Shown here: positions 15,493 through 25,451 of the stretch, in pieces
How positions within the stretch are numbered: position 1 is the first letter of the stretch
Layout of the letters: each line of letters starts with the position of its first letter
Origin: Geminicoccaceae bacterium
Lineage (GTDB): Bacteria > Pseudomonadota > Alphaproteobacteria > Geminicoccales > Geminicoccaceae
Length of the DNA stretch: 64,000 nucleotides
NCBI GenBank assembly: GCA_020638495.1
Contig: JACKIN010000015.1
Span: 34,576 to 98,575 of the forward strand
Direction: 5' to 3'
Notes under the pieces: model-generated
Database searches by the model: none
The model's input: only the letters and a program-made list of their open reading frames with translations
What the model was told of the DNA's origin: nothing
Position numbers and translations under genes: made by a program

Positions 15493-17148
15493 CTAGTCGA
15501 CGAGATAGCCGCGCCTTCGGTCGCGCGCCACCAGCTTCGGGTCACGCTTCGCCGGGTCGCCATAGCCTCCCCCGCCCGGCGTCTCGATGCGGATGGTGTC
15601 GCCGGCCGCGATGCGGATGTTCTGCGCCTTGGAGAGATGCTTCGGGGTCTCGCGCCGGCCGTCCTGGTAGGCGATCTCGATGCGGTTGCGGGCACCATCC
15701 TCGCCGCCCAGCACACCCTGCGGGCCGAACCGCCCATGGTCCATGACGAAGCTGGCATTGGCGGTGCCGCGGCGGAGCGTGACGGCATAGCGCAGCCCCA
15801 TCCCGCCCCGCTGCCGCCCCGCCCCGCCCGAGCCCTCGCGCAGCGCGTATTCCTCGAAGAGGATGGGGTATTGCTGCTCCATCACCTCGAGCGGCGCGGA
15901 CTTGGAGATGCCGATGGTCGAGCAGCCATAGGCGAGCCCGTCCGTCCGGGCATTGCCGCCATAGCCGCCGCCGGTGATGTGGTACATGACGTAGCTTCGC
16001 CGGCGCTCTGGATCGAAGCCGCCGAGCGCGAAGTTGCCCGAGGTCCCGGCCGGCGCCGCCGTCACCCGCTCCGGCACCGCCTGGACCAGGGCCGCGAAGA
16101 CGGCTTCCGCGATACGCTGCGACACCTCCGCGGCACAGCCGGAAACCGGCCTGGGATACTCGGCATGGAGGAAGGTGCCCTGCGGATCGACGATCTCGAG
16201 CGGCTCGAACAGGCCGGCATTGATCGGCACCTCGGGCCAGATGTGCTTGACCGCGAGGTAGACCGAGCTCCGGGTCGTCGCGATCACCGAGTTCATCGGC
16301 CCCTGGCAGGGCGGCGAGCTGCCGGCGAAGTCGAAGACCAGGCGGTCGCCGGCCTTGGTCACCCTGAGCTGGATGGCGAGCGGCTCGTCCACCACCCCGT
16401 CGGAATCCACCCAGGCCGTGCTCCGCCAGCTCCCCTCCGGCAGGGCCGCGATCTTCGCCCGCATCTGCCGCGCCGCCGCCGCGCGCAACAGCTCGATCGC
16501 CTCCTCCACCAGGTCCCGGCCATAGCGGTCGAGCAGGGCCCCGAGCCGCCGGGCACCCACCTCCAGCGCTGCCGCCTGTGCTCGGATATCGCCGATCCGC
16601 TGGTCGGCGACGCGGATGTTCGACATGACGATGGCATAGATCTCGGGGTCCATCCGGCCCCGCTTGAAGAGCTTGACCGGCGGCAGCCTGAGCCCCTCCT
16701 GCTCGATCTCGGTGGCGCTCGCCGAGAAGCCGCCCGGCACGGCACCGCCGATATCCGGCCAGTGGCCGGTGTTGGCCAGCCAGCAGAAGGGCTCGCCCCG
16801 ATGGAAGAAGGGCTTGACGAAGCGCACGTCCATGAGATGCGTGCCGCCGAGATAGGGGTCGTTGACGATGTAGACGTCCTCGGGCTCCGGCGCCGCCGTC
16901 TCGCCCGCGGCGATCTTGCCGATCACCGCCTTCGCACTGTCCTGCATGGTGCCGACGAAGACCGGGAGGCCCAGCTCGCCCTGGGCGATGAGCGCCCCGT
17001 CCGCCCAGCCATAGAGCCCGTCCGAGCGGTCGTTGGCCTCGGCGATCACCGGCGAGAAGGCGGCACGGCTGAAGGCGATGTCCATCTCGTTGCAGACCTG
17101 CACGAGCCCCGACTGGATGACGGCGAGCGTGACCGGATCGAGGCTCAT
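15493..17148 (-). CDS. hyuB: Hydantoinase B / N-methylhydantoinase subunit (oxoprolinase family)
   Basis: The product has 551 residues, standard length. Family landmarks include the opening DPVTLAVIQSGLVQVCNEMD, IAEANDRSDGL, VNDPYLGGTHLMDVRFV, and the C-terminal TPGGGGYGDP. With HyuA it forms an ATP-dependent cyclic amide hydrolase opening hydantoin- or 5-oxoproline-like rings. It is separated from hyuA by 501 bp, where a DUF29 gene lies on the opposite strand. It is the last gene of the long minus-strand catabolic block. Confidence 0.92.
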   Translation of the reverse strand: MSLDPVTLAVIQSGLVQVCNEMDIAFSRAAFSPVIAEANDRSDGLYGWADGALIAQGELGLPVFVGTMQDSAKAVIGKIAAGETAAPEPEDVYIVNDPYLGGTHLMDVRFVKPFFHRGEPFCWLANTGHWPDIGGAVPGGFSASATEIEQEGLRLPPVKLFKRGRMDPEIYAIVMSNIRVADQRIGDIRAQAAALEVGARRLGALLDRYGRDLVEEAIELLRAAAARQMRAKIAALPEGSWRSTAWVDSDGVVDEPLAIQLRVTKAGDRLVFDFAGSSPPCQGPMNSVIATTRSSVYLAVKHIWPEVPINAGLFEPLEIVDPQGTFLHAEYPRPVSGCAAEVSQRIAEAVFAALVQAVPERVTAAPAGTSGNFALGGFDPERRRSYVMYHITGGGYGGNARTDGLAYGCSTIGISKSAPLEVMEQQYPILFEEYALREGSGGAGRQRGGMGLRYAVTLRRGTANASFVMDHGRFGPQGVLGGEDGARNRIEIAYQDGRRETPKHLSKAQNIRIAAGDTIRIETPGGGGYGDPAKRDPKLVARDRRRGYLVD

Positions 17149-17186
17149 GGCGTGCTTTCCCTGCCGGTTGAAGCTATGATAGGCGC

Positions 17187-17666
17187 ATGGCGACCGACAT
17201 GCAGCGGCTCTACGACGAGGACTTCTACGCCTGGACGCAGGCCCAGGCGCGCGAATTGCGCCGCTTCGCCGAAGCCCGCCCGAACCTGCCGCTCGACCTG
17301 CCGCACCTCGCCCTGGAGATCCGCGATTTGGGCAAGGAGCAGCGCAACGCGGTCCGCAGCTTGGTGCGGCACATCCTCGTCCACTTGCTGCTGCTGCGGT
17401 TCTCGCCGGCGACCGAACCGCGCCGTGGCTGGCAGGCCGAGGTGGCGGCAGCCCGCGCTGACGCGGCCGACCGCCTGACGGCCACTCTGCAACGTGGCCT
17501 GCAACGCGAACTGCCGAAACTCTACACGCAGGCGCGCAGCCTCACCCGACTCAGGCTCGAGGATCACGGTGAGCCCACCGATCTGCCCGAGGATTGCCCC
17601 TTCCGGCTGGCTCGGGTGCTGGATGAGAGCTGGTATCCCGACCACGAGGCTATGCTCCGACGGTAA
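17187..17666 (+). CDS. DUF29 family protein
   Basis: The product is 159 residues. MQRLYDEDFYAWTQAQARELR, HLALEIRDLGKEQRNAVRSLVRHILVHLL and a C-terminal FPF-like DCPFRLARVLDESWYPD are the hallmarks of DUF29, a family of unknown function common in cyanobacteria and alphaproteobacteria. It reads against the catabolic operon, fills the gap between hyuB and hyuA, and overlaps the 3' end of hyuA by 17 bp. Its GC content matches its neighbours. Confidence 0.9.
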   Translation: MATDMQRLYDEDFYAWTQAQARELRRFAEARPNLPLDLPHLALEIRDLGKEQRNAVRSLVRHILVHLLLLRFSPATEPRRGWQAEVAAARADAADRLTATLQRGLQRELPKLYTQARSLTRLRLEDHGEPTDLPEDCPFRLARVLDESWYPDHEAMLRR

Positions 17667-19698
17667 TTAGAAGATTGCCGAGCCGGTCGACCTCGACCGT
17701 GTCGCCGGGCTCGATCACCGTCGTCGCGTCGAGCTGCTGGACGATGGCCGGCCCCTCGAACGTGGTCGAGAGCGGCAGCTTCTGGCGGTCGTAGACTGGT
17801 GTCGGCCGGAAGGCGCCGGCGAACCAGACCGGCCGCTCGCCGAGCCGGGCGCCTGCGAGACCGGTGGCCCGCGCGTCGCCCGCGACCAGCGCCTCCGGGG
17901 CGAGCGCCGGGCGGTGGCCGATCAGCGTGGTCACGAGGTTGACCAGCATCGCCCCGATCTCCGGCAGGCGGACGGCGAAGCGCTGGAAATAGGCCTCGGC
18001 GAAGCGCTCCTGCAGCGCCTCGAGCTGCAGCGACCCGTCCAGGAGCTCGGCTTCCGGCAGCGCCACCCGGATCAGATGCGTCTGGCCCCTGAACTGCATG
18101 TCAGCGGCCACCAGCAGCGTCTCACCCTCGATCGGCGTCGTCTCGCGCGCCAGGGCCGCCCGGCCCTCGGCCCGCTGCTCGAGCGCCACCGCCCGCAGCT
18201 CGCCCATGTCGAGCCCGGCCAGCGGCCGGTTCAGCGTGCGGACGAAATCGTGCCGGGCATCCGCGACGAGGCAGCCCAGCGCGTTGGTCACCCCCGGCCG
18301 GGGCGGCACCAGCACGCGCGGAATGCCGAGCTCGCGCGCCAGGGCGGTCGCGTGCAGCGGCCCGGCGCCGCCGAAGGCGAGGAGCGCGAAGTCACGCGGA
18401 TCGTGGCCCCGCGCCACCGAAGCCATGCGGATCGCCCCGGCCATGCGGTCGTTGGCGATCCTGAGGATCGCGGCCGCCGCGTCGACCGCCGACAGGCCGA
18501 GCGGCTGGCCGATCCGCGCCAGGATCGCCGCCTCGATATCCGCCATCGAGACCGGGTGATCGACCGAAAGCAGCCGGTCCGCCGGCAGCCGGCCGAGCAG
18601 GAGATTGGCGTCGGTGATGGTCGGCTCCACCCCACCCCGGCCATAGCAGATCGGCCCCGGATCGGCGCCGGCGCTCTCCGGGCCCACCCGGAGCAGGCCG
18701 GCCTCGTCGAGCCGCGCGATCGACCCGCCACCGGCGCCCAGCGTGTTGACGTCGACCATCGGCACATGCACGGGCATGGCGTAGTCGAGCTCGAGCTCGG
18801 CGCTGACGCTCGGCACGCCGCCCAGGATCAGCGCCACGTCCGAGCTGGTGCCGCCCATGTCGTAGGTGATGACGTCGGCGATGCCGGCATGGCGGGCAGT
18901 CCAGGCGGCGGCGATGACCCCGGCCGCCGGGCCGGACATGACCGTCTTCACCGCATCCTCGACAACCATTCCGGCCGGCAGGGTGCCGCCATTGCCCTGG
19001 ACGATCAGCAGCTCGTGCGCGTAGCCGCCGTCCCGGAGCCGCCGGGCCAGCCGCGCGACATAGCGATCCAGCACCGGCTGGACGGCGGCGTTGACCGAGG
19101 CCGTGCAGCCGCGCTCGTATTCCCGGTACTCCGAAAGGATCTTGTGGCCGACGGTGACGTAGCGATTGGGCCAGACCGCCCGGACGGCGGCCTCGGCGGC
19201 CAGCTCATGCGCCGGATTCGCATACGAATGAAGGAAATGGATGACGACCGCCTCGCAGCCCGCCGCCATGAGTGCTCGGGCCCGCTCCGTCACCTCGGCC
19301 GGATCGAGCGGCACCAGCACCTCGCCCTCCGCACTCGTCCGCTCGGCCACCTCGAGCCGGTAGGGCCGCTCGATCAGGGGCTCGAACGTGCCGGTCATGC
19401 CGTAGGGATTGGGCCGCGTGCGCCGGCCGAGCTCCAGCACGTCCCTGAAGCCCCTGGTCGTGATCAGCCCGACCCGCGCCACCTTGCGCTCGAGAAAGGC
19501 ATTGGTGGTGGTGGTCGTGCCGTGCACCAGGGTCGCCACGGATGCGAGGTCGTAGCCAGAGGCGGTGATCGCGGCGAGCACGCCGTCGGCCTGGTTGGCC
19601 ACCGTGGTCGGCGTCTTGACGACGCTGATCGCCCCCTGGTCGTCCACCGCCATGAGGTCGGTGAAGGTGCCGCCGACATCGACGCCGATCCGGATCAT
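17650..19698 (-). CDS. hyuA: Hydantoinase A / oxoprolinase-type ATPase subunit
   Basis: The product has 682 residues starting at the ATG at 19698, which has a GGGAGG ribosome site. The N-terminal IGVDVGGTFTDLMAVDD is the phosphate-binding motif of the acetate/sugar-kinase (actin-like) fold. LVHGTTTTTNAFLERK and YDMGGTSSDVALI follow in order, then GAGGGSIAR. It pairs with HyuB to hydrolyse a cyclic amide with ATP. It follows the livF gene by 17 bp, so ring opening is transcribed with import. Confidence 0.93.
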   Translation of the reverse strand: MIRIGVDVGGTFTDLMAVDDQGAISVVKTPTTVANQADGVLAAITASGYDLASVATLVHGTTTTTNAFLERKVARVGLITTRGFRDVLELGRRTRPNPYGMTGTFEPLIERPYRLEVAERTSAEGEVLVPLDPAEVTERARALMAAGCEAVVIHFLHSYANPAHELAAEAAVRAVWPNRYVTVGHKILSEYREYERGCTASVNAAVQPVLDRYVARLARRLRDGGYAHELLIVQGNGGTLPAGMVVEDAVKTVMSGPAAGVIAAAWTARHAGIADVITYDMGGTSSDVALILGGVPSVSAELELDYAMPVHVPMVDVNTLGAGGGSIARLDEAGLLRVGPESAGADPGPICYGRGGVEPTITDANLLLGRLPADRLLSVDHPVSMADIEAAILARIGQPLGLSAVDAAAAILRIANDRMAGAIRMASVARGHDPRDFALLAFGGAGPLHATALARELGIPRVLVPPRPGVTNALGCLVADARHDFVRTLNRPLAGLDMGELRAVALEQRAEGRAALARETTPIEGETLLVAADMQFRGQTHLIRVALPEAELLDGSLQLEALQERFAEAYFQRFAVRLPEIGAMLVNLVTTLIGHRPALAPEALVAGDARATGLAGARLGERPVWFAGAFRPTPVYDRQKLPLSTTFEGPAIVQQLDATTVIEPGDTVEVDRLGNLLITVGA

Positions 19699-19715
19699 CC
19701 GCCTTGGCCCTCCCT

Positions 19716-20422
<707 letters not shown>

Positions 20423-20426
<4 letters not shown>

Positions 20427-21187
20427 TCCGCAACCGGGTCCAGCGAGCTGCCGAGATAGACGGCGCGGACCTCGGGATCGTCGCGCACCTCTCCGGGCGG
20501 GCCGGCGGCGATGAGCGTGCCCCGGTGCATGACCATGATCCGGTCGGCGTGGCCGAAGACCACGTCCATGTCGTGCTCGGTGAAGAGCACGCCGACGCGA
20601 TCGGCCCTGGCGATGGCGGAGGTCAGCTCCATCAGCGCCAGCCGCTCGGCGGGCGCCATGCCGGCCGTCGGCTCGTCCATCAGCAGCAGCTTCGGCTGAT
20701 TGGCCAGCGCCACCGCGAGCTCGACCCGCTTGAGGTCGCCGTAGGCCAGGAGCCCGCAGGCGCGCTCGGCGAGATCCACGATGCCGACCCGCTCGAGCAG
20801 GGCGGCCGCGGCATCGACATGGGCGAGCCGGGCCCGGCCGAAGACATCGAAGAGCCGCCGGTGGAACGAGAGCAGGGCCATCTGCACGTTCTCGCGCACC
20901 GTGAAGGACGGCAGGATCTGGGTGATCTGGAAGGTGCGCCCGACGCCCTTGCGCCAGATTTTCCGTGGCGGCCAGCCAGTGACGTCATCGCCGAGCACCC
21001 GCACCCGACCGGCATCCGCCCTGAGCTGGCCCATCAGCATGTTGAAGCAGGTGCTCTTGCCCGCACCATTCGGGCCGATGAGCGCCACGATCTCGCCGGG
21101 CGCCACCCGAAAGCTCATGGCCTTCACCGCCTGCACGCCGCCGAAGCTCTTGGCGAGCCCGTCGGCCTCGAGCACTGCCCCGGTCAT
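20423..21187 (-). CDS. livG: Branched-chain-type ABC transporter ATPase LivG-like
   Basis: The product has 254 residues, starting at the ATG (21187) that overlaps the livHM stop; the longer upstream reading lies inside livHM and is rejected. Walker A is GPNGAGKST, the signature is the LivG-specific LAYGDLKRVELA, Walker B is LLLMDEPTAGMAP, and the switch His is in FTEHDMDVV. It is the partner of LivF. Confidence 0.93.
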
Positions 21188-23052
21188 GAAGAGAGCTCCG
21201 GGCGGATGCCGACGAAGCGGCCGAAACGGGCCTTGAGAAAGCCCGCGAGCCCCTGCGGGAAAAGCAGGACGACGGCGATCACGGCGAGGCCCAGGAGGAG
21301 CCGCCACATCTCGAGCCGGAAGAGGAGGTCCTTCAGCCAGGTGAGCGCCGCCGCGCCGGCGAGCGGCCCCGAGAGCTGCTGCACCCCGCCGAAGAACACC
21401 ATGATGATGCCGTCGAAGGAGCGGGCGATCGCCATCTCGTTCGGGAAGACGCTGCCCTTGGCATAGGCGTAGAGCCCGCCGGCGAGCCCGGCGAAGGCAC
21501 CGGAGAGCGTGAAGGCGACCCATTGCTGGCGGCGGACGTCGATGCCGATGGCCTCGGCCCGAAGCGGGCTGTCCCGACCGGCCCGGAGCGCATAGCCGAA
21601 GGGGCTGTGCAGGCCGTGCCGCAGCGCCAGGATGCCGGCCGTGCAGCAGGCGAGGACCAGCCAGTAGTAGGCGACGCGATCGCTCGCCCAGGGCGCTGGC
21701 CAGATGCCGAGCAGCCCGTCATCGCCACCGGTCACCGTGCCCCACTGAAAGACGACCGACCAGACGATCTGCGCGAAGGCCAGCGTCAGCATGGCGAAGT
21801 AGACACCGGAAAGCCGCACGCAGAACCAGCCGATGGCGAGCGCCAGGAGTGCCGCCGCCGGCGGGGCGAGGACGAGGTTGAGCGACATCGGCGTGCCGGC
21901 ATACTTGACCAGCAGCGCCGCCGCGTAGGCGCCGCCGCCGAAATAGGCCGCATGGCCGAAGCTGACGAGCCCGCCCGGCCCGATGATGGCATGCAGGGCC
22001 GTGGCGAAGAGGGCGAGGATCAGGATGTCGATCAGGAGGACCAGCCCGTAATCGCCGAGCCAGAGCGGGGCGGCGACGAGCAGGGCCACGAGCACCAGGG
22101 CCAGGATTTTGAAGCGCCAGCCCGTCGGCCTGAGCGGGTCGTCGAGCATCTGCCGGCCCTGCCCGACCAGCTCCGGCCGGCCCAGCAGGCCGAAGGGCCG
22201 GACGACCAGCACCACGGCCATGACGAGGAACATCATGACCAGCGTCGATTGCGGGACGAAGAGGACGCCGAAGGCCTGGAGCTGGCCGATCAGCACGGCC
22301 GCGAGGAAGGCGCCGGCGATGCTGCCCATGCCGCCCACCACGACAACGACGAAGGCGGCGGCCAGCACGCCGAAATCCATGAGCAGGTTGGCACCACCCT
22401 TCGGCAGCTGCAGGGCACCACCGAGGCCGGCAAGGAACGAGCCGAGGAAGAAGACGCCGGTGAACAGCCAGGCCTGGTTGACGCCGAGGGCACCCACCAT
22501 CTCGCGGTCGGCAGTCGCAGCACGGACCAGAATGCCGAAGCGGGTCTTGTTGAGCAGCAGCCAGAATAGCAGCAGCACCACCGGGCCGGCGGCGATCAGC
22601 ACGAGGTCGTAGCGCGGCAGCGGCTCCCCCATGATCATGATGGCCCCCCGCAGGTCCGGCGCCCGGGGACCGAGCAGGTCCTGCGGCCCCCAGCCCCAGA
22701 GCGTGAGGTCCTGGATCACCAGGATGACGCCGAAGGTGGCGACGAGCTGGAAGAGCTCGGGCGAGCGGTAGATGCGCCGCAGGATGACGATCTCGACCAG
22801 GGCACCGATGGCGCCGACGATAAGGGCGGCGCAGAGCAGGGCCGACCAGAAGGCCAGATGGCCCCGGCCGAAGAGGTCACCGAACACCGCCACCAGGGTC
22901 AGGCCGATATAGGCGCCCAGCATGTAGAACGAGCCGTGCGCGAAATTGACGACCCGGGTCACGCCGAAGATCAGCGACAGGCCGGCCGCGACCAGGAACA
23001 GGCTGGCGGCGCTCGAGAGGCCGGTCAGGATCTGCACGAGAATGAAGCCCAA
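21184..23052 (-). CDS. Fused LivH-LivM permease of a branched-chain-type ABC importer
   Basis: The product is 622 residues, twice the usual permease length. Residues 1 to about 290 are LivH-like (TGLSSAASLFLVAAGLSLIF, RVVNFAHGSFYMLGAY). From about 310 a LivM-like half follows (LALFATALHAIIGPGGLVSFGHAAYFGGGAYAAAL and EAIGIDVRRQQWVAF). So both membrane subunits are one chain of about 16-18 helices. The start is TTG at 23052 with a GGGAGC site upstream. It forms an importer with LivF, LivG and the binding protein encoded at 23127-24347. Confidence 0.9.
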   Translation of the reverse strand: MGFILVQILTGLSSAASLFLVAAGLSLIFGVTRVVNFAHGSFYMLGAYIGLTLVAVFGDLFGRGHLAFWSALLCAALIVGAIGALVEIVILRRIYRSPELFQLVATFGVILVIQDLTLWGWGPQDLLGPRAPDLRGAIMIMGEPLPRYDLVLIAAGPVVLLLFWLLLNKTRFGILVRAATADREMVGALGVNQAWLFTGVFFLGSFLAGLGGALQLPKGGANLLMDFGVLAAAFVVVVVGGMGSIAGAFLAAVLIGQLQAFGVLFVPQSTLVMMFLVMAVVLVVRPFGLLGRPELVGQGRQMLDDPLRPTGWRFKILALVLVALLVAAPLWLGDYGLVLLIDILILALFATALHAIIGPGGLVSFGHAAYFGGGAYAAALLVKYAGTPMSLNLVLAPPAAALLALAIGWFCVRLSGVYFAMLTLAFAQIVWSVVFQWGTVTGGDDGLLGIWPAPWASDRVAYYWLVLACCTAGILALRHGLHSPFGYALRAGRDSPLRAEAIGIDVRRQQWVAFTLSGAFAGLAGGLYAYAKGSVFPNEMAIARSFDGIIMVFFGGVQQLSGPLAGAAALTWLKDLLFRLEMWRLLLGLAVIAVVLLFPQGLAGFLKARFGRFVGIRPELSS

Positions 23053-23126
23053 GTCGGCAGCTCCCGGCGGGCGCGGTCAAGGAAGCGGACGGGCGGTGGC
23101 GCCGCCTGTCCGCAGAGGATTTCGGA

Positions 23127-24347
23127 TCAGTCGGACGCCGGCCGCAGCTTGGCCACCATCTCCTCGGGCGGCAGGTACTTCTCGCCTGGGGCATAGTACC
23201 AGTCGCGCATCGTGCCCTGGCCGTCCTCGACCGTCGTGTAGCCGACCCAGGCACCGAGCGACGCCTGATGGTCCGAGGGCCGGAAGGTCAGGACACCTTG
23301 CGGCGTCTCGAACTCGAGCCCGCGCATGGCCTCGACCAGCTTTTCCGGATCGGTGTCGCCGCCGGTCTTCTCGAGCGCCGCACCGAGTGCGAGCATCGAG
23401 TTGTAGCCGACGATCGAGCCGATCCTCGGGTAGTCGTCATAGGCTGCCTGGTAGCGATCGAGCCACTCCACATAGGCCGGGTCCTCGATCTTGTCCCAGG
23501 GATAGCCGGTCACCAGCCAGCCCTCCGGCGCCTCGTCCTCCAGCGGGTCGATATACTCCGGCTCGCCGGTCAAGAGGCTGACCACGAAGGTGTCCTCGAA
23601 GAGACCGCGATCGCCGCCCTCGCGGACGAACTTGGCTAGATCGGCAGCAAAGGTGACGTTGAAGATCGCATCGGGCTCGGCCGCCGAGAGGGCCAGCACC
23701 TCGGCCCCGGCATCGATGGCGAAGAGTGCCGGCCACTGCTCGCCGACCCATTCGATGTCCGGCCGCTTCTCGCTCATGATCGCCTTGAAGGCAGCAACCG
23801 CCTCCTGGCCATAGGCGTAGTTGGGTGCGATCGTCGCCCAGCGCCTGGCCGGGTTCTCGGCCGCGAGCTCGGCCAGCATAGCCGCCTGCATGTAGGTCGA
23901 GGGCCGCAGCCGGAAGGTGTAGCGGTTGCCGCTCTGCAGCGTCACGGCGTCGGCAAGAGGCTCGGCCGCCAGATAGAGCACCTTGTTCTGGGCGGCGAAG
24001 GACGCGACGGCGAGGCCAATATTGGAAAGCGTCGTACCGGTCAGGATGTCCACGCCCTCGCGGCTCACCAGCTCCTCGGCGACGCGGATCGCCTCGCCGG
24101 GCTCACCGGCATCGTCGCGGCTGATCAGCTCGAGCACCCGGCCGTTGATGCCGCCGTCGGCGTTGATCTCGTCGATCGCCAGCTGCATCCCGCGCTTGGC
24201 GTGCTCGGTGTGCTGCGCCATCCGGGTGTAGGAGTTGATGTCGCCGATCTTGATCGGCTCGGCAGCGAGGCTGCCGGTGGTGAAGAGCAGGGCGGCGATC
24301 GCCGCCAGCCTGGGCATGCCGGCCGTCACCTGTCGTCGTGTCGTCAT
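23127..24347 (-). CDS. Periplasmic binding protein, LivK/amide-urea type
   Basis: The product has 406 residues. The signal peptide ends near TGSLAAEP and the mature protein opens IKIGDINSYTRMAQHTEHAKRG, typical of Leu/Ile/Val-binding-fold proteins. NADGGINGRVLELISRDDAGEP and YGQEAVAAFKAIM follow. It should capture the substrate for the fused permease encoded 74 bp downstream. It lies 34 bp after the Rieske gene in the same operon. Confidence 0.9.
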   Translation of the reverse strand: MTTRRQVTAGMPRLAAIAALLFTTGSLAAEPIKIGDINSYTRMAQHTEHAKRGMQLAIDEINADGGINGRVLELISRDDAGEPGEAIRVAEELVSREGVDILTGTTLSNIGLAVASFAAQNKVLYLAAEPLADAVTLQSGNRYTFRLRPSTYMQAAMLAELAAENPARRWATIAPNYAYGQEAVAAFKAIMSEKRPDIEWVGEQWPALFAIDAGAEVLALSAAEPDAIFNVTFAADLAKFVREGGDRGLFEDTFVVSLLTGEPEYIDPLEDEAPEGWLVTGYPWDKIEDPAYVEWLDRYQAAYDDYPRIGSIVGYNSMLALGAALEKTGGDTDPEKLVEAMRGLEFETPQGVLTFRPSDHQASLGAWVGYTTVEDGQGTMRDWYYAPGEKYLPPEEMVAKLRPASD

Positions 24348-24381
24348 GAGCCGTTCTCTCCCTTGGTTTTCCTGGCGTTTC

Positions 24382-25422
24382 TCATTCGGCCGCCATGACC
24401 GACCGTTCCGCCTCGATCATCCGCTCGACCGTCTTGCGCATCAGCACGGCCCCCTTGTCGATGCCGAGCCGGAGCGGTCGCTGCCGCCCGCCGAGCTTCG
24501 TCTCCTCGACCTGGATCGCCTCGAGAATGGCCTTGTCCTCGGCGAAGGCCAGGGCAAACTGCTCGTTCATCCGGGCCCGCGTTGCGGCGTCGCTCGGGAA
24601 GTTGTCGACATGCAGCCAGTAGTCGATCGAGCGCGCCTCGTCGACCGGACAGATGAAATGACAGGCGAGGATGCGGATGGCACCGTCGTGCAGGCGGCCC
24701 TCGCGGGCGCCGGTGCCGGTATCCGCACCGCCGAAGTCGATCACCGCGATCGAGGGCGCGTGGTAGTTGTAGATCTGCCAGCGGTCGATATTGCCCTTGA
24801 AGCTGCCGAACTTCTGGAAGAGCGGAATAGGCTCCGCATCGATCGTCCAGCGCGTCGTGACGATCAACTCGCCCTCGACCTTGGTCTCGATCGGCACGTC
24901 CTCGTGCGCCGCGTTGCCCAGCGTCGAGAGATGGACGAAGGCGACATGCGCCGGATCGCAGAGATTGTCGGCGAGGGCCAGGTAGTTGGCCTCGACCTCG
25001 AGCGCCTCGCCGTCGACCGGATGCCAGCCCGCCTCGTGGTATTCCGGCAGATCGAAGAGCAGTTCCCGCGAAGCGAGCGCCGGATCTCCCATCCACACCC
25101 AGACGAGCCCCAGGTTCAACTCGACCGGGTAGCTGCGCACCCTGGCCGAGGGCGGGATCGTCGGCTGGCCCGGGATGCGCACGCAGCGTCCGTCGGCGGC
25201 GAAGGTCATGCCGTGATAGCCGCAGCGGATCGTGTCGCGCTCGAGGCAGCCCATCGAGAGCGGCAGGAAGCGGTGAGGGCAGCGATCCTGGAGCGCCGCG
25301 AAAGAGCCGTCGGCCTGCTGCCAGATCACCAGGTCCTCGCCGAGCATCCGGCGCTTGTGCAGCCCCTCGCCCATGCGGCTGGCGAAGCCCGCCGGGTACC
25401 AGTTGTTGCGCACGAAGGCCAT
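24382..25422 (-). CDS. Rieske-type ring-hydroxylating or O-demethylating oxygenase, alpha subunit
   Basis: The product has 346 residues, starting at 25422 with a GGGAGGGG site. The Rieske [2Fe-2S] ligands are C48-x-H50 (RCPHR) and C67-x2-H70 (CGYHG). The mononuclear iron motif is DNLCDPAHVAFVH, with H-x4-H. Size and order match the VanA/PobA-like group that demethylates or hydroxylates single aromatic rings. A reductase partner is not in the window. It would act on the same imported compound, which is inferred from the operon. Confidence 0.9.
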   Translation of the reverse strand: MAFVRNNWYPAGFASRMGEGLHKRRMLGEDLVIWQQADGSFAALQDRCPHRFLPLSMGCLERDTIRCGYHGMTFAADGRCVRIPGQPTIPPSARVRSYPVELNLGLVWVWMGDPALASRELLFDLPEYHEAGWHPVDGEALEVEANYLALADNLCDPAHVAFVHLSTLGNAAHEDVPIETKVEGELIVTTRWTIDAEPIPLFQKFGSFKGNIDRWQIYNYHAPSIAVIDFGGADTGTGAREGRLHDGAIRILACHFICPVDEARSIDYWLHVDNFPSDAATRARMNEQFALAFAEDKAILEAIQVEETKLGGRQRPLRLGIDKGAVLMRKTVERMIEAERSVMAAE

Positions 25423-25451
25423 GATAGCCCCTCCCTTCCCCCCTCGGCCGC

